In this document: positions 11,455 to 23,730 of the stretch, one piece after another | Layout: every line of letters begins with the position of its first letter | How positions within the stretch are numbered: the stretch's first letter is position 1 | From: Buddleja alternifolia | Lineage: Eukaryota; Streptophyta; Magnoliopsida; Lamiales; Scrophulariaceae | Assembly: GCA_019426215.1 (NCBI GenBank) | Contig: CM033391.1 | Location: forward strand, 16,914,708-16,978,707 | Length of the DNA stretch: 64,000 bases | Direction: 5' to 3' | Program-made: the position numbers and the translations under genes | Notes under the pieces: generated by a model | The model's database searches: none | What the model was told of the DNA's origin: nothing | The model's input: the letters and a program-made list of their open reading frames with translations, nothing else

Positions 11455-14400
11455 TTAATGACTTGATCTAACTTTGTATCGCTTGGGCATTTCAGCTCGG
11501 ATAGCTTCAGTCAGATTATCTTCCAAGGTCATCATTGCTTCATGATCTCTGTTGATTGTGAGCTTATTTTCTTCTTGTTGTCTCTTTTTGAAAGTAGTAA
11601 AGTGTTTGTCCCAATCAATTGGATCAATACCAATATACCTTAGATAAATTCTGAAAGTTCGGATGAAGTCAGACATCTGCCTCTCTTCAGCTACAATTTT
11701 TGGATCTGAAGGTTCTGGAATAGATGCTCTTCGAAGAGGGATGTCAAACTGTTCTAACATTGCTCTTGTAGGTATTGGTAGATTTGGATATAGTGCTCTT
11801 GGAGGTTCCCTTAGTGTTCTACTAGGCGCTCCAGCAGAGTCACTTACTTTAAAAGCAGTTGTCCAAGATGGGAGACTTAGCGCAGAAGGAGAGGTTAAGA
11901 CTTAACGCTTAATAGGCGGAGGCTCTTGAGCTCTTGAACTAGACGCTTTCCTCTTTTCTCCTTTCTTCTTCTCTTCCCCCTTATTGCCATCAGCAGACTT
12001 CAGAAAGTGTTCTGTAAGTAAACTTACCTGATGAGCAATCTGAGACATAGAGTCTGAGATGTCGTCCAGACGCTTGTCAAAGCGTTCCTGCAGGGCGAGA
12101 AGCTTGGCGTTGGTAGCATCATTCAGAGATGTCTCTAGGGTTTCGAGGCGCTTTTCTAACTCTTTTTTCATGGCAAGTTGGTGGGCGTGAGTAGCATCAT
12201 GCATTTCTTGAAAAGTTTGTTTGCACTCACCAACAGCCGCTTGAGCTGAGCTACGCATATGAGCAATCTGAGCGCTCATAACGTGAGACTCAATCTTTGC
12301 CAAATCTTCTTGAATCCAGTGAAGGGATTCTTCATTCTGAGTAGCATGAGTACTTATATCCTCCAGAACGGGTTTGAGCAAAGGACCAAAAGATTAACTC
12401 TCACCTGATTTAACCGCTTGAGGAGTCGGTCGCTTGAATCTGGATGAGTGTTTGAGAGAGTCAAGGGGAGCTTGATATGCTGGATCAAAGACAATACCTC
12501 GTACGTCAAGAGAGAGATCCTCAGCAATATCAGCAGCAACCGATTCAGGAGCATCAGGAATATCCTCTGGTTGAGACGCTTGAACAGGTTCTTCAGCAAA
12601 CGCTGGAAAACTGGCAACTTCTGAATTGGACGCTTCATTTGCCTTAGCAGGGGCTTCCTCTAGCGTTGACTCTGTTTGACAAAAGTCATCGAATTGGAAG
12701 TTCTAATTTGCTAAATCGGCAAGAGAAGTGGATGAAGCTTCCAAAAGTTCAGTGAGTCTGGATCTAGAACAGAAAAAACCAGAAATAAATGTACGAAGAG
12801 GACTATCAATGGCCCTGATGTGCATGGGACCAATGATATCAAGCACATGATGCGGAAAGATTTTGGACGGCGCTCGACAAATAGAGAAAATGGAGTCTGG
12901 AGAGTAATTTCTAGAGAATCCAATCAAGCAGTCAGAGGGAAGAGACTTGAGACGCTGATCCTCAGGCACGTAAGCAGCGTAGTACTCTTCTAAATATGGA
13001 TAGATCGCTTGAGCTAGTCCCTGATTTCTTTCTAGCAGTGAGAGGACAAACTCATAATGATTAAGTACCTCTTTGCGGATAGAAGGGAGCAGTGGATATC
13101 CTCGAAATGAATTGATGACGGAGCCATTCCATTGTCTGAGATTGGCAGTGAAGATTTTATCGAAAAGAGATAAAGGAGTCATAATCTTCACTATCAAGTT
13201 AAAATTATCTTCGCAGTGGCTGGGAGCGAAATTCAGGCTAGTAAATTGATTACTGCCGCTGGTAGACGCTTGAGCATTGAAATGTAGAGGAGTAATGGAC
13301 AGTCTGTGAAGCTCTTGACGTAGACATTGTTCAATTTGATGTCTAATTAGTGGGAGCTTGAGAACAGGTCCAACTCTCTGTTGACGCTTCTTTAGGCAAT
13401 ACTTGGTGAAATGACGCTTCTTGTCATGCATGCCTATGCCGAACAAATGGGGAGCTTGAACTAATTCTGAGAAGGTGTACTTATGTCCCATGTACGCTTC
13501 AACCCAATTAACTTCGTTCATGCAGTAGTCTGTGCCAGCGTTGACAATATCTCTAATGCCTTCATGGTGAATATCTCGGATAGATTCAAAACGATATCTA
13601 TCGGTCTGATAGTTAGCATTCCAGACGCTATCAAAATATGCATCAGCTTCAGTCTGGATCAAATCTATGAGAGATTCGAGACGCTCACCGGCATGAACAG
13701 CTTTATTTTTCCATAAGCGAAGTGGATTGACCAAAGCTAGGTTTTCAGGACTATTCGCAATATGAGGAAAGTGTGTGTAGCCTTCTCGGTTCAAGACTGC
13801 CTCTGATGGGTTGAGAAAGCTAGGGCGAAGTGGCTCATACACATGAATATTGTAGTCTCTGATAGCAAAACCTGTAGGCTTGTTGTGGCCAGAGTCGAGG
13901 TAATACGCTAGATCCACATCACATCTAGGAGTTGTTCCTCCTTGTCTGTCTTGTTGAAGAATGAGAAATGATGGTATTGGACCAGGAGTTTTTTGTAGTT
14001 CAATGGCCCTATAATATTTTCTCTCAATTTCTGTCATCTCAGTGTTAAACACTATATCCCTGATTTTATTGTCGATATCAATTAGTAGGGCAATCTCATT
14101 CTCAGCAGCAATATATCTGTCTTCATTATATTCGGCAGGAATGAAATCTTCTTCGAGTGCTGAAGGCATGTAGTTGATTGAATGATCAATCGTCTTCAGC
14201 GGGTCCAGTTGGAAGAAGTGCCTTGTCTTTGTAACGTCTTCAGCAACGCTCTGACCTTCTGAGCGTGCCTCTGTTATAGCTGAAACAGGGACTGATGACT
14301 GAACCTCTTTGAGAGCAGGTTCCTCAGTTTCAATTGCAGCAGCTTCTGCGGAAATGTCTTTGGTAATCGCCACAACTTCTGTCATCTCAGCATCTAGATT

Positions 14401-15636
14401 GACATCGGTTGATGCTTCAGCAGCAGCTGGAACTAAAGCCTGAGAACTTGTCTCAACAGCAATACTTTGAGCGCTTGGCTCAACAACAACTTGAGCTCTT
14501 GGCTCAACAGTCTCAGGCTCTTCAGGAACAGGAGTAGCTCAACGCTTGCTTGTCCTGGAAGGCTTGAAGATTTTCTTCACATTGACTCCTTCAACGAGTT
14601 TGAGCGCTTGAGCGGGAGGAGCAGCAGCTGGTTCATCGAATTCAATTTGTTTGATGATTCCTTCCAGTCTCCTCCGCTTGAGAAGTAACTTGTCCTGTGC
14701 ATCCTCATCAGTTTCCTCATCATTCTTCTGAGAAGCAGGAACAGCTTGTGCCTTGGGCTTTCTAGGAGCCCTCTTCTTAGTAACAGTCGGACGCTTCACG
14801 GCTTCCTCTTGAGCAGGACGCTCAGCCTCTTCATCAGACGCTTCACGTACAGTCTGACGCTCAGAAAGTGGTTTAGCAGCACCACCAACTTTGGGACGAT
14901 TGAATAGATTGGTCAGAATCCTTCGTCCCAAAAACTTGGTCTTATTTAGTGGGAGACCAGAGGATTAAACGCAGTCTGAGTTGTACAGAAGGTCACTCAA
15001 GCCGAGTCCATATAGTTTATTAGGGGTGTTCAGACAGTTCTTAAATCTTCCAAAAATGTGCTCACTCCAGTTAATTTTGATGGAGAGGAGTATAGCAGTC
15101 ATCATTTGAAATTGTGTGGGGTTGACCTTATCAAACGTGCCCACTCTGCATTCAACAATTTTACTGCAGAAATCAGCCAACCGTCTGTACTGAGATACCA
15201 GATCTTTCTTTTCAAAGTGCTGGGTGTAGGGTACACCATCGTACGCCGTCATAACCGTCCATGCTTCCTTGATTTGTGCCAGAGTGACACTATCCAGTGC
15301 ATCACCTTCATTAGGAAGATTGAAGTTCTTTGCAATGGAGTCAGCAGTCAACACAAATTCTTTTGCTGGCTCTTTCTTGGACATAGGGAGAAGGCAAGAG
15401 ATGGACTTCTTGTCCTTCGAGAGTTTTGCAGTCCTCCAGAAAATATCAACTTCCGTCAGAAATAAGTATGAGTACTGTGTTAAGAAATTCTTGAGTCCAG
15501 CCTTTGTAACAATATCCATCATATCATGCAGGTTGATTTAGGGTTGATCATACAAGAATTTCCAATCAACAACAAGGCCTTCAGTAACCTTGATGATAGA
15601 CTCGGCAGAAGTAGATGAAGCTTTCTTTGGTGCCAT
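11455..15636 (-). pseudogene. Envelope-like third ORF of element B, one long frame with six internal stops
   Basis: From the ATG at 15636 (MAPKKASSTSAE) to the stop at 11455 there are 1394 codons in a single frame, with no frameshift that I can see. In-frame stops lie at 15538, 14965, 14539, 12703, 12394 and 11902. The N-terminal 200 residues match element A. Then come a basic, Pro/Ala-rich segment (VTKKRAPRKPKAQ, about 14800), a large domain (HFFQLDPLKTIDHSINYMPS ... YAAYVPEDQRL) and a coiled coil (about 12350-12000; LEKRLETLETSLNDA, ALQERFDKRLDDISDSM) followed by a Lys-rich tail. A third ORF with a C-terminal coiled coil is characteristic of Sireviruses. Its role is unproven, and I see no clear signal peptide or membrane span. 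Confidence 0.8.
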
Positions 15637-16477
15637 TTTTGAAAGTAGGGTAAACTGAGATTTTCTTTTGCTTTGAGAGAGAGAGAGAGAGAGAGAGAAA
15701 TTTGCAGAAATCTTTGAGTGAAGATGAATGATTTTTCTGCGGACATTGTGTTTTAAATGACACAGTAAAGAATTTTGAAACTTGTGTTCTCTAGTCTCTG
15801 TAGGATTTAGACACGTGTAAGGACTTTTGAATCTCAGCCATAAATTCATTAACTGCAGACGCGAGTTTTGTGTAAGAGAGAGAAGTTACATTTGGTAATT
15901 CCCATATATAAAGATTTGACATCCGAGTTTTTAAAAAAAATAAAAAGAAAACGTTTGGTATTTTCAGAGTGTAGCACACGCGCCTGATGGTACACTGACA
16001 CGTACACAAACACGTGCTATCTCTGAACCGTCATTTTAAAAGTTTTGATTACGCGCCAGTTTGATGTGATAGAAGCGTGCAAGTAGAGTACAAAATAGAC
16101 TTTTGAGTCTACCCACTACTTCAAAAAGCTTGTAAAATTTATGCATGACTGTTAAAAACATTTTTATATTAAGAGTTGAATGGAATTGGTTCAATGCTTA
16201 ACTGATACTACTGGTTGATGTATCATTGGAACATTAGACGCTTAGGATTGAAAAGACTTTTTATGTTTGAGCGTCCAATATTTTATGCATGAGTAATACT
16301 GAGCGTTGATGATCATGCCTCTGAAAATTTTGATCATTGACGCTTGCAGTCATGGTCAAGTACAACTTTAAGGTTCCCCCTAAATTTGATAACTTGTACC
16401 AGTTAGGAAATCTTTTAGACATAAATCAAGTGGATTCCCCCTAAATTATATGTCTAATAAAATATGATGCAAAATGA
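15637..16477 (-). other. Untranslated pol-env spacer of element B with two polypurine-like motifs
   Basis: No credible ORF. AATTTAGGGGGAA-type motifs occur on the minus strand at 16373-16386 and 16433-16447, far from the LTR. Extra PPT-like motifs are a known Sirevirus trait. The stretch also contains several GACGCTTGA-type motifs. Confidence 0.65.
15676..15699. repeat. (GA)n microsatellite in leader of the envelope-like ORF
   Basis: About twelve GA units lie just upstream of the envelope-like ATG of element B. Element A has only a short GAGAGA remnant at the matching place. Confidence 0.9.
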
Positions 16478-19400
16478 TTAAGCATTTAAATCCATCATAC
16501 CTAATTCACTTCTCAAAGTGAGAAAACGTTGTTTGTTGTGTGCTTTGGTGAAGATATCTGCCAATTGTTTGTCAGTTCCAATGAAGTGCACGGAGATATC
16601 TTTCTTTTGAATGTGGTCACTAAGAAAATGGTATCTAATGTCAATGTGTTTGGTTCTGGAATGAAGAACAGGGTTTTGAGTCATGGCTAGAGCGCTTTGG
16701 TTATCACAATGAATTGGGGTTGGTCCTAGGATTATTCCATAATCTCTAAGTTGTTGCCTCATCCATAACACTTGTGCACAACAACTTCCTGCAGCTACAT
16801 ACTCAGCTTCGGCTGTGGAGGTAGCTATGGATTGTTGTTTCTTACTATGCCATGAAACTAACCTATCACCTAGAAATTGACATGTACCACTAGTACTCTT
16901 ACGATCTATTTTGCATCCTGCAAAATCTACATCGGAGTAACCAATTAGTTCAAAAGGAGAGTCCCTTGGATACCATAAGCCCACATTTTGTGTGCCTTTC
17001 AGGTATTTAAGGATCTTCTTGCAGCAATTAAGTGTGACTCTTTAGGATCAGCTTGAAATCGTGCACACATGCATACCAAAAACATAATATCAGGTCTACT
17101 AGCAGTAAGATAAAGAAGTGATCCAATGATACCTCTATAATTAGTGATATCAACTTTCTTTCCACTTTCATCTTTATCTAACTTAAGTGCTTGGATCATT
17201 GGAATTTTTGAATATGATGCATTTTCCATACCAAATTTCTTAATCATATCTCTTGTGTATTTAGCTTGGTTTATAAATATGCCATTATGAAGTTGTTTAA
17301 CTTGTAATCCTAAGAAGAAAGTTAATTCACCCATCATGCTCATTTCAAATTGTTCTTGCATCATTTTCGAAAATTTCTCACACAGACGCTTGTTAGTAGA
17401 ACCAAATATAAAATCATCAACGTAGATTTGGACTAAGAGAGTATCTGCGTCATTGGTGATTTTAAATAATGTTGTATCAACGCTGTCTTTTGAAAAGCCT
17501 TTACCAAGGAGAAAGATAGAGAGAGTGTCATACCATGCTCGGGGTGCTTGCTTTAGCCCATAAAGTGCTTTGTCTAGCTTGTAGACCATACCCTTACCAT
17601 GATTGTTGATGAATCCTGGTGGTTGCTCCACATATACCTCTTCTTGGAGTTTACCATTCAGGAAGGCACTCTTCACGTCCATCTGATACACCATGAACTT
17701 GTTGAACACTGCATACGCTAGAAACATGCGGATTACCTCAAGACGAGCGACAGGAGCGTATGTCTCATCAAAATCAATACCCTCCTCTTGGCAATATCCT
17801 TGAGCTACAAGTCTGGCCTTGTTTCTTATTACAATGTTGTTCTCATCCATCTTATTTCTATAAACCCATCTAGTTCCACTAACTCCTTGGTGAGTTGGCC
17901 TTGGTACTAGCGTCCAAACCTTATTTCATTCAAATTGATTAAGCTCTTCTTGCATGGCTTCAATCCAACTTGGATCACTTAGCGCTTCATCCACTTTCTT
18001 AGGTTCCATTTGAGATAAAAAGCTTGCGAACATAGCCTCATTAAGCGTAGCGGCTCTAGTCCTAACAGGCGCTTCAATATCTCCAATAATCTGCTCAGGT
18101 GGATGATCACGCAGCCATAGTCTATCTGGCTGGAAAGGGTTAAGAGGTTGATCAGACGCTTGATTATCCTCTTGCGTAGGCGCTTCAAGTTCACAGATTC
18201 TTGTTTGCTCTTGATGATCACTCTCTTCATGATCATCAGCATTTCTTACAATATTGTCCATATTAACCTCACGAGTAATCTTAGGAGGTGGCACTGAGAT
18301 CTCATCATCGTCGTCACTGTCATCGATAGTAATCTTAAACGCTTGATGACATAGATCTTCAACTCCTACATCATTCACATTAACCTTACTCGATTCTTGG
18401 TTAGCATCATCAAAAACAACATGAATAGATTCCTCAACCTTCGATTTGATCTTATTTAGGATGCAAAAATTCTTTCCATTCTTGGCGTAGCCTAGAAAGA
18501 TTCCCTCATCTGCTTTAGGATCAAATGTCTTTAGACTTTGGGATCCATTATCATGGATAAAACATTTTGAACCAAAGACGTGAAAGTATGAAACATTTGG
18601 CTTACGTCCCTTCCACAGTTCATATGGAGTTTTCTCATGCTGTTTGATGATCATGCAAAGGTTTTAAGTGTAACAGGCAGTGTTGATCGCTTTGGCCCAA
18701 AACGTAGGAGCAAGCTTGGATTCTGCTAACATTGTCCTAGCGGCTTCCTTCAGCGTTCGGTTCCAGCGCTCAGCAACACCATTTTGTTGGGGAGTTCTGG
18801 GCGCTGAATACTCATGATGTATTCCGTTTTCTGCACAAAACTTCTCAACAATCTTGTTAGTAAACTCAGTACCGTGATCGCTTCTTATTCTTGCAACCTT
18901 AAGATTTTTCAATATTTGAAGTTGCCGAATAAGCGTTGTTAACTTGTCACATGTCTCATCTTTAGATGAAAGAAATTCCACCCAAGTAAATCGAGAGAAA
19001 TCATCTACTATCACCAAAGTATACTTTTTACCGCTTACACTGATCGTTTGAATAGGTCCAAACAAATCCATGTGAAGTAGTTCAAGTATTCTAGAGGTAG
19101 ATAGATGAAGTTTTCTCTTGAACAATGATTTAACTTGTTTGCCCATTTGACAAGCGTCACAAAGGCGATCCTTGTGAAATGGTCCATTTGGTAATCCCTC
19201 TACAAGATTTTGACTTATAAGCTGAGAGATTGTTTTGAAGTTGAGGTGATTCATTTTTCTATGTCATAACCAACCCATTTTAGATTCATTTTTAGCAACA
19301 AAACATGTTGGGTTGTTATCAAGTGTTGAACCCCAATCTACCAAATATACGTTGTTAGTTCTTTTACCCTTCAATTTAGTAGACTTAGTCTTAGCGTCAT

Positions 19401-19692
19401 TTATATAGCAACAGTCACTTGAGAATATGACTTCAAAGCCTTTATCACAAAATTGACTTATGCTTAATAAATTGTGCTTCAGACCCTCAACATAATAAAC
19501 ATCACTTATCATGATGTTCCCCCTATGCACAGTACCTATACCTTTGGTTTTACCTTTGGAGTTGTCACCAAATACAACCTAAGGACCATTGGCAGCTTGA
19601 TAGTTGATCAAAAGATCTTTGGAACCAGTCATGTGCCTTGACGATCCACTATCGAAGTACCAAACAGATGTATCGGTTTTAGCTCTAGGTAC
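16478..19692 (-). pseudogene. pol: pol of Sirevirus B with several stops and one frameshift
   Basis: The domains are as in element A: protease (FDSGSSRHMTG), zinc and integrase core ([25 protein letters not shown]), RT ([22 protein letters not shown]) and RNase H ([30 protein letters not shown]). The in-frame stops can be explained by comparison with A: Gln to TAG near 19580 (protease), Trp to TGA at 19264, Gln to TAA at 18664 and Arg to TGA at 17926. A frameshift near 17000 separates RT from RNase H. The RNase H end is intact here, unlike in A. The RT motif has Phe-Ile where A has Ile-Ile after YVDD. Confidence 0.93.
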
Positions 19693-19730
19693 CTGCAATC
19701 AAAAGGGAGGTTCTATTTCTGTTCAGGTAC
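19693..19730 (-). other. 38-nt GT...AG segment at the gag-pol junction of element B
   Basis: Same layout as in element A: gag ends WVPEQK-stop, pol restarts in another frame at LQVPRAK, and a 38-nt segment beginning GTACCTG and ending TTGATTGCAG lies between two GTACC copies. The two copies differ at only a few positions. Confidence 0.5.
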
Positions 19731-21927
19731 CCATTGTTGCTTGGGTCCTTTAACATTAGTAACATTGTTAGTTTGAATTAGAACTTTTGGAACCCATATT
19801 TGCCTAGTCTTCATTGTAGTAATACTGGCCTTTTTGGGTTTCTCAACGGGTTGTGTGTGCTTTTTGGGTGTATAATAATATCCTCGATTATAATGGTAGT
19901 CATAATTATAGTCATAATCATAATCATCATAGTATCGATAATATGATCTTGACTGTCTTGGATATTGACGCTGGTATTTCCTTGGCGCTGGCTTGGGTTG
20001 CACTTTTGGTGCTTGACGCTAAGCGCTTGATTCACAGTGGTCAGACTTATCTTTAGCCTTTTGAGCATTTGGATTAGACCCTTCTTTGTGACTCATTTGC
20101 CTTAGCCTTACCCTTGCCTGAGTTAGCTTTAACTTTCTCATTTGGCCTCTTACCATTGTCGCTGGGTTCATTTTGTGTTTGACCTTGTGAACCTTTTTCA
20201 ACAAAGATAACACCCTTTCCTTTGTTGTTTGCCGTAACATTAGATTTATTAGATTGTTTACCGAGTTTATCGCATCCTAAACCGGTCTTTTCACCAAATA
20301 ATCTAGTTACTTCAGTCACATTATCCAACTTTCTAGAAGCTTTTGATAATGATGAGATGAGCTGCTCTGATTTAGCAAGTCTAGCGATCAAATCAGCTTC
20401 TCTCTTGACAATTATATCAAGATCGCTTTTTAATTGAATAATTTCACTCTCAAGCGATTGGATCTTCTCAATACACTGTTGCTGAACTTGCAACTCTGCT
20501 TTGAGCGTTACTTTATCTCTTGTGAGTGATGAGATAATAGCGAGATCGTTTTGATATATTTTGGCAGCTTCTTGACATTCATTGTAGTATTCTTTGACTT
20601 TGTCAAGTAATTCGTCATAAGAGAGAGGAATAGATAATTCATTGATTACCTCAGGAGACGCTTCATCATCTCTAGCCATGAGACATATGAGCGCTGAGTC
20701 ATCTAATCGCTCATCATTGTCGCTACTCTCTTCTGATGATTCTAAATGTTCAGGTGCGGATGCTGGTTCTGATTCCGCTAGCAAACCTTGTTGACGAAGG
20801 TTGCTCCTAAATTGGTTTCTATCCAAGTAATCCTGCCTTGAGGGCTTGGATACGTTTGGATAAGGGCAATTTACCTGGTAGTGCCCTGGTTTCCTGCAAT
20901 TATAACAAAGATTAGTTTTCATCTTTTGTTCATTTGTTAACCTTGCAATGTGTGTTTTTGAGACCACTGGAGCTAAGAAATTTTGAGTAGACGCTTGGTA
21001 GTGAACAGGCGCTTGGGGTGAAGGAACAGAATACTGAGGCGCTTGAAACTGTTGTTGCATCGGAGAAGGCGCTTGATATGAACTTTGTCCTTGATTATTG
21101 AAACCTTTTCCTTTCTTTTCATATCTCAAGAACATCCTGAATCTATTCAGCAAATCCAACTCCTCTTCTTCATTGATATCTACATTATTTTCTTTATTGC
21201 CCGATTTGCCTTTGATTGATGCTATAGGCGCTCCAGATTTAATTATTGGACTACTCACAACATCACTAGCAGAATTCAACTCGAACTCAAATGCTTTGAG
21301 ATCTGAAAAGGCATCTTCTGGAGTTAGGAGATCCAACACATTTGATTGTCTCATAGTCGTTGTCTTCATCAAGAATTTACTTGGTAGACTTCTAAAAATC
21401 TTAACCACCATTTATCGATTCTGTAACTCCATTCCCAACGATGTAAGTTCTGTAACTAGAGCTGTAAATCTTATATCTAAATGCTCTAAAGTTTCATTAG
21501 GTAGCATCTTAAATCCGTTAAACTTTTCCTTGGCAATGGAAAGTTTGTTTTCTTTAATCTGAGCTGAACCACCACAAATTGTAGCCAACTTATCCCATAT
21601 TTCTTTAGTGGTTTTGCAAGACTTGATCTTGTTGAATAGGTTATCATTATCACCAATAGCCGTATACAGAGCGTTACGACCAACATTATCCAAATTAGCT
21701 CTTCGACGCTCATCTGGAGACCATTCTTGTTTCGATTTTTCAACGTAACTATCGGGAGTGTCTTCCATAGCTCCAGGCGCTCTTGTGATAACTTTATATA
21801 TTTTGATTGGTCCATCTGAAATAATATCACACATGTCCTCATCACATGAACAGAGATATGTAAATGCTTTGACTTTCCATGTGTCAAAATTTGACTCAGT
21901 CAGTTTGGGAACTTTAGCAAATGTCAT
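19713..21927 (-). pseudogene. gag: gag of Sirevirus B, one stop and one frameshift
   Basis: Starts at the ATG at 21927 (MTFAKVPKLTESNFDTW). It has the same UBN2-type capsid region, CCHC knuckle (CYNCRKPGHYQVNC), acidic patch, coiled-coil-like region and Tyr-rich tail (RYYDDYDYDYNY) as in A. GAA has become TAA at 21412, between LQNR and MVVKIFRS. A frameshift near 20080 moves the reading into another frame for the tail, and an in-frame TAA at about 20020 follows CESSA. The tail ends at the same gag-terminal stop as in A. Confidence 0.9.
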
Positions 21928-22009
21928 GTTTAAAATCTAAAGCAACTAAGTTTGAAAAAGGATCTAAACAAGCAGTTATGCTTGGAAATTTTAAAATTTC
22001 AATTTTAAC

Positions 22010-22022
22010 CCCTCTGATACCA
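22010..22022 (-). promoter_or_regulatory. Primer-binding site of element B (tRNA-iMet, slightly decayed)
   Basis: Minus-strand TGGTATCAGAGG lies two bases inside the 5' LTR. The usual GC at its end has become GG. Confidence 0.88.
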
Positions 22023-22024
22023 CT

Positions 22025-23580
22025 TGTTGGTCCCAAGTGGCATACGAAAGGGTCTAGAAGGAGGGGGTGAATAGACCCTGAAGTCTTTTTTACTTCAAAA
22101 GATTCGTATTAAAAGGATTTTGGACGCTTGAAAAGTAGATGCTTGAAGTGTCTAACACTTGACTTAAGCGTTCACTTAAAATATAGGCGCTTTGGTGAAG
22201 CGTCTAACGAAGACTGTTTTTACAAAGTTAACTTAGATTTCAAGACTTGAATACTACAACCAAATAGGTTTGAGCGTTCACTTCTTTGATCAGTGTTAGC
22301 ACAGCGGAATGATTTTTGGAGTCTTCTCTTTGAAAGCTTTAGTGTCACAGAAAGTGTATTTAGTTACTTAGCGTTTGATTAAGTTTTACTTTATCAGTTT
22401 ATGATATGACAATATGAATGTTGAAAGTAAAGTAAAGAACAATATTTGTAAGGTCCGTTGGGTGGTGTAATCCCAACTACGTCCTTCTTCTCCTCGAACA
22501 CTTGGAGGCAATCCACTAAAATGATTCTCAAAGAATCACATAGAATCTTCTACAAATTAGGGAGAGATGGATGTCGATGACTTGAGCTCCTTGATCACAC
22601 AGATTTCTGCTTCAAATCACTTCAATCCCCTTGCTTCTTTCACTCAGAAATATGGCAAGTATCCAACTTCGACTTCACACAGATCGCGAGGCTTGGATAG
22701 GAGTTTTTCTAAAAGGTTTGTTTGATTTTGATAAAGTTCAAACAATTAGGAATATCTCAGTAGAAATGTGGGTTTCTCCGAAAAGAATGTTTGAGATATT
22801 GGTTGACTGTCTCAGGATTTGAAGAAAAGCAAAGAGAATATTTTCTTGAAAATTTTGACTTTTCTGAGATTGTAAGGAATGAGACTTCAATGCAACAGCA
22901 ATTCGACTTGATAATTGTTCTCTGTTTTTGGCCTGTTGTTGAAGTCCTATTTATAGGCATTCTTGGAAAAAGTGTCCGTTTGACACATGCAAGAGCGCGT
23001 GTTTCTCACGTCCGCGAGTGAACAATTTTTGTCCTTTTTCCTGAAAATCTGCTGCACAAAAGTTGGTGCTGCAGTCTTTGAATAGTTGACAGTCCAATAG
23101 GGTGGCTTCTTCGTACGTCTGAATGTGTTTGTCACATTTAATGCTCTTATCAGCATTTAATGCATTTGAATTAAATGTCCGTTGGCATTTAATGCATTGA
23201 GAATATTTGCATTAAACTCCTTCTGGATTTAGAAATAAATTCAGGTGAAATCAGCTATTGATAGATGCTTGTTCAACCTTGAATCACTTCTATCCTATAA
23301 GGTGACGCTTGATGTAGATGGTCATGCTAGACGCTTGGAATCTTCATCTTTATTCAAACCTCAGGCGCTTGAGTCTTCAAACTTTACTTCTGATAAACTA
23401 ACTCAGAACATATCAGACGCTTAGTCTAAGACAGCTTAACCTAACAATCTAGAATAAAAATAAAACAAAGTCTATTACAAATCTAACGCTTCAAAGCTGA
23501 AAACAAACTTGCATATTTTGGGGTCTAACAAAAAAGTCCTAATTGTCATCATCAAAACATCTAACATGAAATTCCTAACA
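22025..23580 (-). repeat. 5' LTR of element B
   Basis: Runs TGTTGGTCCC ... CTAACA, 1556 bp, followed by AGCAT. A TATAAATAG-type box on the minus strand at about 22947-22956 is the likely promoter. It carries the full internal segment deleted from the 3' LTR. Confidence 0.95.
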
Positions 23581-23585
23581 AGCAT
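23581..23585. repeat. Target-site duplication of element B, right copy (AGCAT)
   Basis: Exact match to 9851-9855. Collapsing the two copies restores the PMD frame Lys-Asp-Ala-Tyr-Thr-Lys. Confidence 0.93.
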
Positions 23586-23730
23586 CCTTAAAATATACAT
23601 TGTCCGCCCGTCTAGCATGCAACATGAAATCGGTGTCCTCAACAACCTGCCCAGACCTATAATTTACCTGACCAGTCAACATACTACTGTCTACTGGGTC
23701 ATATATATGATCACCCAACTGGTGCGCCAT

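Larger units (their letters stand above)
9856..23580 (-). mobile_element. Complete Sirevirus-type Ty1/copia retrotransposon B
   Basis: This 13,725-bp element has LTRs at 9856-11224 (3') and 22025-23580 (5'), a primer site at 22010-22022, gag, pol, a 1.4-thousand-codon envelope-like frame and a polypurine tract at 11225-11238. AGCAT flanks it exactly on both sides. It lies inside the first coding block of a PMD gene. All three ORFs carry stops; several are one C-to-T change away from the Gln or Arg codon seen in element A, and indels are few. It is the internal reference for reading elements A and C. Confidence 0.96.
8826..23730 (-). pseudogene. Plant mobile domain (PMD/MAIN-like) gene interrupted by element B
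   Basis: Minus-strand blocks read as a PMD protein, a plant family related to transposon-borne proteins; MAIN-type members act in the nucleus. Block 1, 23730-23581, starts MAHQLGDHIYDPVD. It joins in frame to 9850-about 9413 (TKVPHHRVLLKLQHIGLYRV, LVERWRPETNTFHLRTGD, LTLQDIALIFGLPVDGRP-like signature). Likely later exons, each with an AG acceptor, are near 9385-9295 (RILVVRPSKVPGPMAG), 9235-9155 (TVRDGFDQMGEGH) and 9072-8826 (FVWTPYNFND). The 13.7-kb element B separates block 1 from the rest. An apparent TGA in the RWYR block suggests either decay or a misplaced exon edge. Exon limits are inferred from splice-like sites only. Confidence 0.7.

Noticed and set aside
11902..15636. In-frame stops in the envelope-like ORF as programmed readthrough
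   Set aside because: SIRE1 uses one suppressible stop before its envelope-like ORF, but here six scattered stops, most explained by C-to-T, indicate decay.
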